From positions 2,964,576-3,028,575 of the forward strand of contig KB445791.1 of assembly GCA_000320605.2 (NCBI GenBank): 64,000 nucleotides of DNA, read 5' to 3'. This DNA comes from Gelatoporia subvermispora B. Taxonomy: Eukaryota > Basidiomycota > Agaricomycetes > Polyporales > Gelatoporiaceae. Position numbers and translations under genes: made by a program. This document shows, in pieces, positions 11,695 through 22,138 of the stretch. The notes beneath the pieces were generated by a model. It saw only the letters and a list, made by a program, of their open reading frames with translations, searched no databases and was not told where the DNA came from. Numbering within the stretch: position 1 is the stretch's first letter; every line of letters begins with the position of its first letter.

Positions 11695-13515
11695 TCTACT
11701 GTCTTCACCGCTTGTTATATCCGTGTAGCATGATTTCACTAGGATACTCGATTATATTGTCCATTTTATCCGACATTCATTGACACCTCTTCCCTGTTCC
11801 TACGTCTCGGATATGCCCTTTTCGTGCTTTGTGTGGGCTTGTTCATTCCCATCTGATTGCATGATCTGTACAGCCCAAGTTTCCTGTTGCTGATTGCGTT
11901 CATGGCTCATGATCTCATCCGAGTTCGTTCCCTATCACGTTCGGTCTTGTACCACTTCTTAGTATATGGTGTGTACTACGCTTTTCTAGTTTCACACCTA
12001 TTTTCTGCGATATCGTCGTGACGTGTTGCTCCAGTCCCCCGACCTTTTTATCATCTACTACCGTCTGTCCAGTATGTAGCGTAGTGCCCAGAAGTCCTGC
12101 AGTCTGTCGATCACAATTCATGTCATGTTTACTCCTTGATCAAGCTAAGACAAGGAAGATGTACCGTGTTACAGGGTCCACTGAATTCATGTTTAGTGCG
12201 ATAATCCTCGCACTTGCTTCCCCAACTCTGTAGCTGCTGTAGACTAGGAATACCTGATCTTGAGGTCGATGGCAACATACGGTGCGTCCTAATCCGTACG
12301 TGGTGGGTTAGCGTATGTATCACCGGCGTTGGCTAAAGTAGAGCGTTTTCCACTTTCACCCGGTCTCCAGTGGTCGTACTTCCATTGGGAACCAAATACA
12401 CGAGTGCTTAGACACAACTGGGTCGTACCATTCAGAATACGACGAGAATCACAAGGCTAATATATCTAGAGAGTACTAGCTCGTCGGCGGCCCGGCGAAA
12501 GATTGCTGCTGGCAGTAATGCAATCGTATATGGACTCATTGAGGTGAAAGCCGCTTGTTGTAACAGACCTCCGTGTGTTTTCGGAACATGTTTTACAGAG
12601 GAAACTGATTTCTATATGGTTGCTGAATGACCCGAAAGCGTCCCGTGATTATTGAGCATCAGAGAATGGGACCATGCGAGCATGCAGTAATACGAGTATT
12701 GGAATGCCGGATGAGATGGGTAAGACTGGTGTATAAGCTATGAGTTCTTGCAATCGCGAGGCCGGACAGTGGCGTCCGGAAATCATTCTCGGCCGAGCCG
12801 TAACGCCTCACTAGAGTCGGAGAACGGTGTTTCAATATTTTGCGATGTAGGCGAGAACTGCGGCGGTGCAGACTCGGCGGTGACGCATGAGGTGGGTGTC
12901 CACGGTAGCACAGAAGCATAGCACGTTCCGATCATGCGCATATGAGCAGAGATACAGACAGGTGAGAAGCTCGTGAATATTCTATTTTGGTATGGCCTGA
13001 AGCAGCATTGGCCCGTTTCATAGCAGACGTAGCTGACAATCGCAGAGATTTTTGCGGTTCGTTCGCGATGGAGCATCCCACCGCTCGGCGCTGTTGTCAC
13101 GGCAGTGGACAGGACAATGGACACGATCCTGTGAAACGCCTTTGACGCAAACGGCAAATTGGAGTCCTAACCTCAAGTGCAACAGATTTCGCTCCCAGTG
13201 GTTAACGTGCAGTCGGTTGATAGACGTAATATACATTGAGCACGGGAAGACAGACATGCAGGGTTGGCTCATTGCCGGTTGCACCGCGAGTGGCCACAGC
13301 CCGCCACCGCCCGATTGAGATCTGTCTTCGGGTTATGTCATCCGAAAAGCCTAAAGCGGCAGGATGTCCCCGGGCGTGAAATCTGCTTTCGGGTAAGCGC
13401 CAAGCGCTGTTGACAGCATCGCGGCCCACAGCACCTCAAGAGGCTCTTTTCCACTTCGCTTTCTCTCCCTTCCCTTCCTACTGTATCTTTATTCGTTTTA
13501 TGGACTTTTTGCACA
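11695..13515. other. Gene-poor stretch between DCP2 and PRS
   Basis: 1.8 kb with no open frame that resembles a family on either strand, no tRNA and no repeat that I can see. The first few hundred bases are T-rich like a 3' UTR. The last 80 bases (about 13436-13515) are pyrimidine-rich and end next to the PRS start, typical of a core promoter or 5' UTR. A non-coding RNA cannot be excluded. Confidence 0.4.
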
Positions 13516-14818
13516 ATGTTTACTGGTAACGGAATCAAAATATTCTCTGGTCGGTCCATGCGCTGCAGACTCCCCGGATCCCTGTTGACATCTTGCGTGC
13601 AGGCACCAGCCATCCCGAGCTCGCAGAGATCATAGCCCGACGGTACATCTTCTGGCACGCCTCGAGGTCCACAATGCGGCAGGCTTATCTACCAATGACA
13701 GGCTGGGCATCCCACTGGGCAAGGCAGAAGTCACCAAGAGCGGCATCGGCGAGACCCATGTTCGCGTCGCAGAGTCCGTACGCGAGGACGATGTCTACAT
13801 CATCAACACCGGCTGCGGCCAGGTCAACACTGCGCTCATGGAGATGTGCATAATGGTCCACGCCTGCAAGATTGCCAGCGCGAAGCGCATCACTGCGGTG
13901 CTCCCCCTCTACCCGTACGCACGCCAGGACAAGAAGGACAAGAGCCGTGCTCCGATTACTGCGAAGCTAGTTGCGAACATGCTCCAAAAGTCCGGCTGTG
14001 ACCACGTCATTGTGCGTTCTTGCATCTTGAGTTCGCTTCAGTTCCGTCTAATATAGTGTTGCCCTCCGCAGACAATGGACCTGCACGCTTCACAGATTCA
14101 GGGATTCTTTGACGTGCCAGTGGACAAGTACGTCTCTTCCAAGTAGTGTCATGCCACCTTAGCTCACGGCCGTTGTCAAATAGCGTAAGTGCCGCTCGTA
14201 TTCCTGTGCCGTATTGACCTTCACACGTGTTGGTGCAAGCTCTACGCCGAACCATCTGCCACCCAATACATCCGCAGCAACTTTAACCTGTCCGAGATAG
14301 TCATCGTCTCTCCGGATGCGGGAGGTGCGAAACGGTGCGTCGTACCCTCTCATCTTGACGAGCTCGATCGATTGATGATGTGTTCATATAGAGCGACATC
14401 AATAGCCGATCGACTAGGCGTCGATTTCGCGCTCTTTCACAAGGAACGCAAAAAGGCGAACGAAGTTTCGCGTATGATCCTCGTTGGGCATGTCAGAGAC
14501 AAGATTGCGGTACTGGTTGACGACATGGCCGACACGTGCGGGACGCTCTGTCTCGCCGCGCAGCATCTAGCCGAAGCGGGGGCGGCCAAGGTTTACGCCC
14601 TCGTGACCCATGGGATCTTGAGCGGAAATGCGCTGCAGTCCATCGAAGCCAGTGCCCTAGAAAAGCTCATCGTGACCAACACGCTGCCGCAACAAGAGAA
14701 CGCGGCGAAGTGCAAAAAGATTGAGGTAATCGATATCGGTAACGTGCTCGCAGAGGTCATCAGAAGAAGTCACTATGGAGAAAGTGTCTCCAAGCTATTT
14801 GACGAGGTTCCATACTAG
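13516..14818 (+). CDS. PRS: Ribose-phosphate pyrophosphokinase (PRPP synthetase)
   Basis: It makes phosphoribosyl pyrophosphate from ribose-5-phosphate and ATP, the precursor for purines, pyrimidines, His and Trp. The protein begins [20 protein letters not shown] after removal of the first intron. The conserved blocks follow: [21 protein letters not shown] (ATP loop), [60 protein letters not shown] (PRPP-binding loop) and THGILSGNA, ending in LFDEVPY. Four introns. The usual FSNxE signature near the N-terminus reads SGIGET here, a small departure. Fungi often carry several PRS paralogues; I cannot say which this is. Confidence 0.95.
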
Positions 14819-16607
14819 AGAAGGCCTCGAACATTGGCCGGAGTGTCCATGGGTCGGAACAACAATGTACTTATTTCATGGGTGTTTGTGCATGCATACT
14901 ATAGATGTCAGGGTAACACAGCCCGGACGCTCGAGACCGGCGCCCAGGCGCGGTCGTCAAAAACGACCGATATTCATATGCCATATACGCGTCTACATGT
15001 GCCAAGAGGTGGGTGGGAGCGGAGCAAGCTGTGGCAGGTTATCAGGCGGGATAGGTGGCGATCAGCTGTGGAGGTAGATCGTGGTGGTCCTCCACGGATG
15101 CGCTCATGGGGGGCTCATTTGGCCTCATGAGTGGTGACTCGAAAGATCCCGAGACGTTGTCCAAAGGCAAAATAGATTACGAGGAAGCCGATCATCGTCC
15201 TCGAGCTGAATTGGGGGGTCGAGGAAATTGATCAGCCTCGTGATGGCGGAGAATATTCGCAGCAGACCCAGCGTACGGTGCCGGTTAGCGAGAGTGGTGA
15301 GTAAGAGAGAAGGGGGAAAGAAGAAGGAAGGGGGAGGATATACCTGTGTCGAAGGGGTACCGTGCCGGCGTCGGAACAAAGCGGCGAGTTGTGTGGGGAT
15401 GAATGATAGGGAAATGGGCAACGTTGACGGAGGGAAGCTAAGCACCGGCACCTAGATGGGTCTCTGGGCAATTCTTCAGCACGCGTGTGGGCGTCTCGGT
15501 TGCATCACTAGGTGCGCTGTCGGAGATCAACGCGATTCTGCAGCATACGGCTCCGAGAGAGCATTCCCAGCGCGAGCCGAGGATCAGAGGAATCTGCCAG
15601 ATGGTGCTTGCGTGGCCGCTCGGGAAAGCTAGTTTGTGGAGAGCTGCCAGTTTGTAAAAGTGCAAGTGAAGTGTGTCGCTGCTCGCCATCAAAGCGCGGG
15701 AGCGTGGGGAATGGGCGGGGGCGGCTCAAGGCGGGGGATCTGACAAACAGATCTGATGGGCACAGCCTAGCGGACTCAAAACGGCAGACGACAGCCAAGG
15801 GAAATGCGGCAAACTGGCAGTCCATGGCAGGCCATTGCAGGTTATTGCAGGTTGTTGCCTGTGATTGCAGGGATCCGCTAACGAATATTCGAGGCATTCG
15901 CCTGCAGTCGGCGGCTCGCGATTGGAGCTGGCGCGGGGTGTTGGCTGGACGTCTCGGTTGGCGCAGTAGCGTCTTCTGTGCGCCATACCTTTTAGGGAGA
16001 AGTTGTTGCACATTGCCTTTGGCCGCCGTCGCCGCAGGCCATCATTTTGGCATCCAGGAGTCTGATTGTGTCTCGCGACTCAGATCCTTGTTCGCGACTC
16101 GCACACCTGCTGCATTTACCCGTCTGCATTGCGTGTTGCGAGCGGCTCGCCGCTGCGATCCACTCTTCTGCTTCCCCGCGCCCGGCACCACCAGACAGAG
16201 GATCCCAGCTGGGTGCACTCGAATCCCGCTAGCTGGGTGCTGCTGCTGCCAGCACCGAACGCTGTGCGAGCGTCTGATCCCAAACGACTGGAGGTCGACC
16301 GGTGGGAGGAAAGATTTGCGCGCATTGAAGGCAGGCGGTAGTGAAATTACCCAGCGCGGTCCCACCGATCACATTCGGCTTGTTGACATCCATCCTTCCG
16401 CCACCTCCTCCAGCCGTCTTCACCTCTCCCTCCTCTCCCTTCCCTGCTCATCGTCCTCCCCGTCTTCCACGTCCCCACCCTCACCACAGGCTGCGTCTTC
16501 CTCACTTACCTAATTTAATCCCTGCCGATGCTTCTTGTTGCCGCCTTCCTCTCCTGCTAATCCTCTCGACCACTCTCACCTTGGGCGATGCTAGCACAAC
16601 TCGTATC
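14819..16607. other. Gene-poor stretch upstream of Ime2-like kinase
   Basis: 1.8 kb without a convincing gene. It contains GC-rich frames open on both strands but with no family resemblance, a cluster of short TTGCAGG-like direct repeats near 15813-15871, and a pyrimidine-rich stretch (about 16384-16500) that looks like the kinase promoter or 5' UTR. A short minus-strand frame (15125-15451) lacks an ATG. A long regulatory region would suit a kinase of meiosis and development, but that is inference. Confidence 0.4.
15813..15871 (+). repeat. Short direct repeats (TTGCAGG-like)
   Basis: Within about 60 bp the motifs GGCAG, ATTGCAGG, ATTGCAGG, GTTGCCTG and ATTGCAGG recur at spacings of about 10-11 bp. 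This could be a degenerate minisatellite or clustered protein-binding sites upstream of the kinase gene. Confidence 0.5.
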
Positions 16608-19600
16608 ATGTACACAAACCATGTCCAACAGCCAGGCCATAATCCCCTCAACGCACCAACACACTACACGAACCACATGCCAAACGGCCAACCACACCAC
16701 CAGGCCAATGGCGCTGCTCACCCCCCTCAGCCCCCTCGCTCCTCGGCGGCCTCCTCGTCCAAGGAGCCTGTCACTGTCGTCGGCATCCCGTCCGTCACCG
16801 TGCAGAACGACCAGCTCATCGTTGGCGATGCGCAGACCAGTCAGTAGCCTTCCGCTCTCAGCCCCTCAGGGTCGCATCGCCTATTCCTGACACCATGTTC
16901 TGCAGGTTCGACGAGATCCTACACAAAGCTCAAGGTGGTCGGTGACGGCTCGTTTGGGACCGTCTGGCTATGTGATTGGCATGGGACGCTACCGCCCAAT
17001 ACACCCATGTCCGCCATGCAGTGCGGAGCTGGTGCGCGAGCGGAATATGCGGGGAAGCGCCTTGTTGCAGTGAAGCGTATGAAAAAGAAGTGGGACGGAG
17101 GATGGGAGGAGTGCAGAAAGCTCAAGGAGCTCGAGGTGCGCCCCGTTCTTTCCCCTACATTGACCCGCTTCTCAACATCGTCGTCGGGCGTCTCACCACA
17201 CTGCAGTCGCTGCGGGCGATACCGTACCATCCCAACATAATACCCCTTTACGACTTTTTCCTTCTTCCGACATCGAAGGAGCTGTACTTCGTGTTCGAGC
17301 CTATGGAAGGCAACCTATACCAGCTCATCAAGACACGGAAAGGGAAGCCCCTTGCCGGCGGTCTCGTCTCCTCCATCTTTCGTCAAGTTGTTGCGGGACT
17401 ACATCACATCCATATCTCTGGCTACTTTCATCGCGATATGAAGCCTGAGAACCTCCTCGTCACGACAACGGGGCTATATGATTACCGACCTGTATCCCTG
17501 TCGGCACCGCCGGAAGCACCTCCAGAGCGTGACGTCGTAGTCATCGTCAAACTGGCTGATTTCGGTCTCGCGCGGGAAACGAGGAGCAAACCCCCATATA
17601 CGGAATATGTCTCCACGCGATGGTACCGCGCACCAGAGGTCCTGCTCAAGAGCAAAGACTACTCTAATCCGGTAGATATGTGGGCGTTGGGCACCATCAT
17701 GGCGGAGCTTGTCAACCTTAGACCCCTATTCCCTGGGCAAGGAGAAGTCGACCAGATTGCTAGGATATGCGAGCTACTGGGAGACCCGGTCGACGACTAT
17801 GGTGTCGACCAGCGGGGTAAACCTGTCGGCGGAGGTAAATGGGCTAGAGGTGTCAGGATGGCTAAAGCGGTTGGGTTTGCCTTTCAAAAGGTATGCGTGC
17901 ATACATTCAGAGCTGATAGTAGCATCAATGACTGACGGTTCTGTTAGATCCAACCCAAGAGCATATACGCGCTGTTTGATCGCTCTGTTCCGGTCAAATT
18001 GATAGAGTGCATATCTGATCTTTTGAAGTATGATCCAGATATTCGGCTTACCAGCTACGAATGCCTACATCACCCGTACCTCCTCGAAACCACCCCGCTC
18101 AACAATCCACCTGGTCCACCCACTCAGCCTGCTCAGTTCCCTCCATTTACGAAGCAAGCGCAGCAAAATGGCATACCCGTTACTCCTCTACCATCTGTCC
18201 CTCCTCGTCACATTCCCCATCATACTCAGACCAACCCCAAGCTGGAGCTCAACCTCACTCAGCCTGCAGCTCTCCCACGGATACCAGATGCGTCTTCATC
18301 ACATCGGTCATCCTTCTACGACTCGCATTCTGCACGACCGAGGGCAGTGTCCGAGACATCGCATTCTACTTCGGACTACGGGAATGAGATCCTTCATTCC
18401 TTTCGTCCGCCAGATGGTGTCCGTGCCGAGCACTATGCAAGCAGTCAAGCATCCGCTTATGCATCGTCTATCGACTCGTATGGTGCAGACCGTGTGGCTA
18501 ACTCTTGGTCTACGCATTATACTGGCCCTGCTACGTCAGACTGGCCCATGGACGTATCGCCGCAAGGTGATGGCCCAGACCAATATACTGTTTCCGGTCA
18601 GCAGACGGAGGTTCAGACGTCGCCGATGGTGCGCGAGCATCCTTCGAGACCTGCGGTCGACCCGGAGCCTATCCAAGATCGTCCGCCAGTTCCGGGTGTC
18701 ACACAGACACAGGGCACAAAGCTGGGCAAGCTTGGTGCGCTCGTCGTCGCCAAGAAGCCCAGCAAGTGGGGGCTCAGTATGTTCGGGCATAGCGACAAGG
18801 GCACGCAACATCTACCTCCCGTGCAGGAGGTTACTATCGCCTCCGCGGGCTCCACGCCATCACTCAAGCGCACACAGTCGTCCAGTACTGACAGCCGCTC
18901 CTTGTCAGAACTCTCGCCACTCGGGGACACGCCGCCTGAGGTGCTCGACCCGAAACAGCGCAAGAAAGAGGCGGTACGCATGGCGCGCGAGGCAGAGAAG
19001 CAGCGTCGGCTCCTCGCGGAGAAAACGCATCGCGAGCAAGCGCGTGCGGTTATGGACAAGAACCGGCAGCTGCTCAACGCGAGCGAGAGCTTCACGACCC
19101 AGTGGGCCCGCCACCATCCGCCCGCGTTCGGGGGAGTGGACCGCGAGCGCAAGGGCAAGCAGCCTGCGGCCCCGGGGCCGATCCGGCAGTCGCAGAGCTT
19201 CGGGACGAGCCTCAAGACGATCAACGCTGCCGGCGGGAGCTTCACGCAGCAGGCGGAGAGCTCGCTTGCACGCGCGGAGTGGCGCCGCGACAGCGAGCGC
19301 GTGCCCAAGGCGCGCCGGAGGGAGTTCGACGACGACCATTCGATGTCGTCCTCCGACATGCGCAGTTTGCACAGCGGGATGTCGGTCATCTCGTTCGCGA
19401 CGGTGGACAGCGACCCTGGCCCGACACGCGCGCGACATCGGACGGCGTTTGGGATGGGCCGCATGCAGTCGATGTCGTCCCTCGGGACGGCGGCGGTGGA
19501 CGAGTACTCGTCGTCGTACGGGCAGTCGTCGTCCCTGTCGCTCGAGCAGCACCTCAACGAGTTTCACCTCCGCCCGTCAGTCGACTCGTCTTCGGTATCG

Positions 19601-20091
19601 GACTGCGGCTCGCCGCCCGCAGTGCCATTGCAGACGCTTTCGCTTTCGTCGCCAATACCTTGGCAGCAGGGGCACGACTCGTTGTCGAGCAGGACTGCAG
19701 TCGAGACTGGCAGCCTGTTCTCGCGACGCGAGAATGCCCCGTCGGACTCTATGCAGCTGTCGATACCCCCACAACCTCGACATCCGCAAGACTTTCGGCC
19801 AACAGGGCCGCCCAGTCCGTATGATTTCGGGACTGTCCGAAGCGCAGGTGGTGCGCCAAAGTCGGCGATTAACCCGATTTTCAAAGTGGTGAGTATATGC
19901 ACAGCTGTCCGGTGTTGTGTCTTTACTGACTCGCGCTATTATTGCAGCCACCACTGCAGACAAATCTGGGCCGACCCTCGTTGCCGCCATTCTCCGAGTT
20001 GGAAGCTGTTGCAGACGGAGAATACCCACCACTGTCGCCCATGTCCTTCACGTCGCCCGACGACGACGTCCGCGAGGACGACGACAGCTAA
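16608..20091 (+). CDS. Ime2/MAK-type protein kinase
   Basis: A Ser/Thr kinase of the RCK/MAK group (yeast Ime2, fission yeast Mde3/Pit1, Ustilago Crk1), which controls meiosis and development. Motifs in order: GDGSFGTVWLC (glycine loop), LVAVKRMKKKW (Lys), HRDMKPEN (catalytic loop), ADFGLAR, TEYVSTRWYRAPEV (activation loop with the TEY dual site of this group) and DMWALGTIMAEL. The domain contains the large loop before DFG typical of Ime2. A tail of some 650 residues, Ser/Pro-rich with a Lys/Arg-rich coil (about 18960-19080), follows; the last exon ends DDDVREDDDS-stop. Four introns. An out-of-frame ATG lies 20 bp before the chosen start (see findings). The kinase looks active. Confidence 0.9.
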
Positions 20092-21026
20092 CATTGGCTT
20101 TTGCATTCGCGCCCCTGGTGCGCCAGGCGGCCCGCACGCTCCTTTCGCCTGCTATTTAACCTTCGCTGCTCATTTCACTGGGTCCGTTCTTGCTCTCATC
20201 TCATCTAATTGCCAGGGCCCATCACTCGCTGCCACTCACTCTTCGTGTCTCCTTGCACCATTACTCTGTCATTGCGCATCGGATTGTCACTTTGCATTCA
20301 CCCCACGGACCCAGGAGGTCGCGTTGCCGCTCATGCATGTATACATTGACGAGCTCCGCGCCCCGTCGCCCGCCCCGCACCACCCTCACCGCACTTACCC
20401 GTACCATACGTCCGGCCGCTATTTGCTCGCACCTGCGCACGCAGCGTGGCAAATTTATCATAGACTCCATGTATTTTTACCCACAGTGGACTGTAAAAAG
20501 AGTAAAACAGCATGTTTTTTCGGCGTGCGCGAGCCTGCGCGCGGCGTCCGGTCTGTCGTCGCATCGACATCGACGTCGCGCAGGCGACATTGATATCTTC
20601 GTCACCCGCAGTGTTTTTACGTCATGATGAAGTTCCGGAGCTCAGATGATGCGGTACGTAACGGGCAGCAGACGCAGCGTGGAAGATGCACTCGACATCA
20701 ATTCGTCAATTGCGCGCGCCTGGCGCTGATCAGACAGACAGATTCTCAAGCTTGACGGGTGGCGGTATGGTAGCGAGGCGAAAATGAGGCAGACCGTCAG
20801 GAAAGTTAAAATGCGCTTCAAACAGGGTGTGCGGGCATTGGGGTGTTATGGCGATATCTCATTACCCGCATCTTTTTGCATTTCCGGGCGGGATGTGTCG
20901 GAGAATGTGGACAGTTGACAGACGTTCAAACGTGCACGCTAGTGTGTCCACGGCCCGAAGAATTTGCATTTATGGTGTCCTGCGTTATGCTGACCCGTGC
21001 AGGGGGAGGTATAGTACAAAGGACGG
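20092..21026. other. Intergenic, convergent 3' regions
   Basis: 935 bp between the kinase stop and the stop of NDUFS6, so it holds two 3' UTRs. The kinase side is pyrimidine-rich. No family-like frame, tRNA or repeat seen. Confidence 0.4.
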
Positions 21027-21684
21027 TCAGTGCTCGTGACCGTGGTGAGGTGCCTGTTCGAAGCGAAGGCCGCTGGATGTCATGCTCCGTTAGCCAGGGT
21101 AATGAGTACAAGGAGCAACAGATGCGTACCAGTATCTGTAGCAGGAAGCACCGCGAACATGGTGATCAGTGGCGTTAGGTCGGACATAGATTGGGAAACA
21201 TACCCGCAAGGTTGAGGGCCGGGCTTGTCCTGCCGGGTGGTGAGAATCATCCTCACAATATATGGCACTGCAAAAACTCACGACGTTGATGTAGATCTTC
21301 GGGTGGCCGAGAGGGCCTCCTCCTGCGGCGAAATGAGATGCGTCAGACCAAGTAAGGCAGCGAGGACATACCGCCGTCGCAGACCGCTTTCCTGCCGTGC
21401 ACGACGCGGATAGGCTCCTTCGCAATCATCTCCATCGCACTGAGGGGGTTGGGCTGGAGCTCCATAATGGTCTGCTCGAAGCGGGGACCAGACTGGCCAT
21501 GGGGGCGCGGTTGCTGGCTAGTTGACCATGTGCTGGGATAGTTCGGTGCTTGGGGAGCGACGACGTCGGCGGCCGGGGACTTCTTGGCGGGAACGGGCTG
21601 GGAGGAGGAGGAGGAGGGTGTGGATGAAGCGCTGCGCACGAGGGGCCGCGCGATGCGGGGGAGGATGCGTCGGGCGGCGAGCAT
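21027..21684 (-). CDS. NDUFS6: Complex I 13-kDa subunit, NDUFS6 type
   Basis: A zinc-binding accessory subunit of mitochondrial NADH:ubiquinone oxidoreductase, on the matrix side. It begins with an Arg-rich, acid-free leader (MLAARRILPRIARPLVRSAS), a clear mitochondrial presequence. Conserved parts follow: NYPSTWSTSQQPR, GPRFEQTIMELQPNPLSAME, then CDGGGGPLGHPKIYIN, DKPGPQPCGYCGLRFEQ and a His-rich end (HHGHEH). The zinc ligands are the first Cys, the His of GHP and the two Cys of CGYCG. That last motif appears only if a 6-nt exon at 21130-21135 is used. Four introns. It is divergent from HSP104, with 454 bp between the starts. Confidence 0.94.
21130..21135 (-). other. NDUFS6: 6-nt micro-exon of NDUFS6
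   Basis: On the minus strand the sequence is CTACAG, then ATACTG, then GTACGC: an acceptor, six exon bases and a donor. Introns of 68 bp (21136-21203) and 57 bp (21073-21129) flank it. Joining TGCGG + ATACTG + CGGC gives the codons for CGYCG, the family's conserved zinc motif. Skipping it puts the last exon out of frame. Confidence 0.82.
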
Positions 21685-21874
21685 GGCTGGTTGTGTCCTC
21701 GTCGCCTACAATCCGAGCAGCTGCTTGCCTTTACGGGCGCCTGATATGGGCGCCTACACTGCGCGGGAGCACGGGGTGCGTGAGAGTAAAGTGCGGGAGA
21801 GACCGTAGCCCTAACCCCATTGTTAGCGCCGAAATTGATTGACATCATGCTAAATTGAGAATGACATCAGTCGC

Positions 21875-21882
21875 GAATGTTC
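21875..21882 (+). promoter_or_regulatory. Heat-shock element 1 of HSP104 promoter
   Basis: GAATGTTC fits the inverted core nGAAnnTTCn bound by Hsf1. It lies 257 bp before the HSP104 start codon in the region shared with NDUFS6. Confidence 0.55.
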
Positions 21883-21985
21883 GAAAGCAATCGAAGAAGC
21901 TAGAGTTTGCCCGCACACGCTCGAGACCACGAGCCACTCCCGGTCACCCAGAGTTTGCTATCCCCTCCTAGCCACTCATCCCCGA

Positions 21986-21993
21986 TTCCAGAA
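21986..21993 (+). promoter_or_regulatory. Heat-shock element 2 of HSP104 promoter
   Basis: TTCCAGAA fits the TTCnnGAA core. It stands 24 bp upstream of the likely TATA box, a common arrangement in heat-shock promoters. Confidence 0.6.
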
Positions 21994-22017
21994 CGCCGTA
22001 GACTCCTATTCTCCAGG

Positions 22018-22025
22018 TATATAAT
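22018..22025 (+). promoter_or_regulatory. TATA box of HSP104
   Basis: TATATAAT, 114 bp before the start codon and between heat-shock element 2 and the gene. A further TTCACGAA core (22107-22114) lies downstream, probably within the 5' UTR. Confidence 0.6.
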
Positions 22026-22138
22026 CCTCCCCTGTTATCCCGCCTCCCCCTCAAGCTTACGACCCTGAATTTCCGGACTTTCCTCACTTTCCACCTTCTC
22101 TTCTCTTTCACGAATACCCCTCTCTCACAACAACAACC

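Larger units (their letters stand above)
21962..22121 (+). promoter_or_regulatory. Cluster of CCCCT stress elements
   Basis: Four CCCCT pentamers at 21962-21966, 22029-22033, 22047-22051 and 22117-22121. CCCCT/AGGGG is the yeast stress-response element (STRE). The region is pyrimidine-rich, so some matches could be chance. Confidence 0.45.

Noticed and set aside
15125..15451. Short minus-strand gene with RTLGLLRIFSAITRLIN, considered as an Erg28-like or other small membrane protein
   Set aside because: No ATG opens the frame, no good splice sites join neighbouring frames, and the likeness covers only a dozen residues.
15512..16513. 333-residue plus-strand frame upstream of the kinase
   Set aside because: GC-rich sequence with few stops; composition is rich in Arg, Ser and Cys with no family likeness, and the opposite strand is just as open.
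18613..19567. Long minus-strand frames (up to 314 residues) within the Ime2-like kinase tail
   Set aside because: Shadows of a GC-rich, Ser/Arg-rich coding exon; the plus-strand frame continues from the kinase domain and ends in a spliced acidic tail.
19102..19824. Second plus-strand frame of 240 residues overlapping the kinase tail
   Set aside because: Out-of-frame reading of the same exon, no motif.
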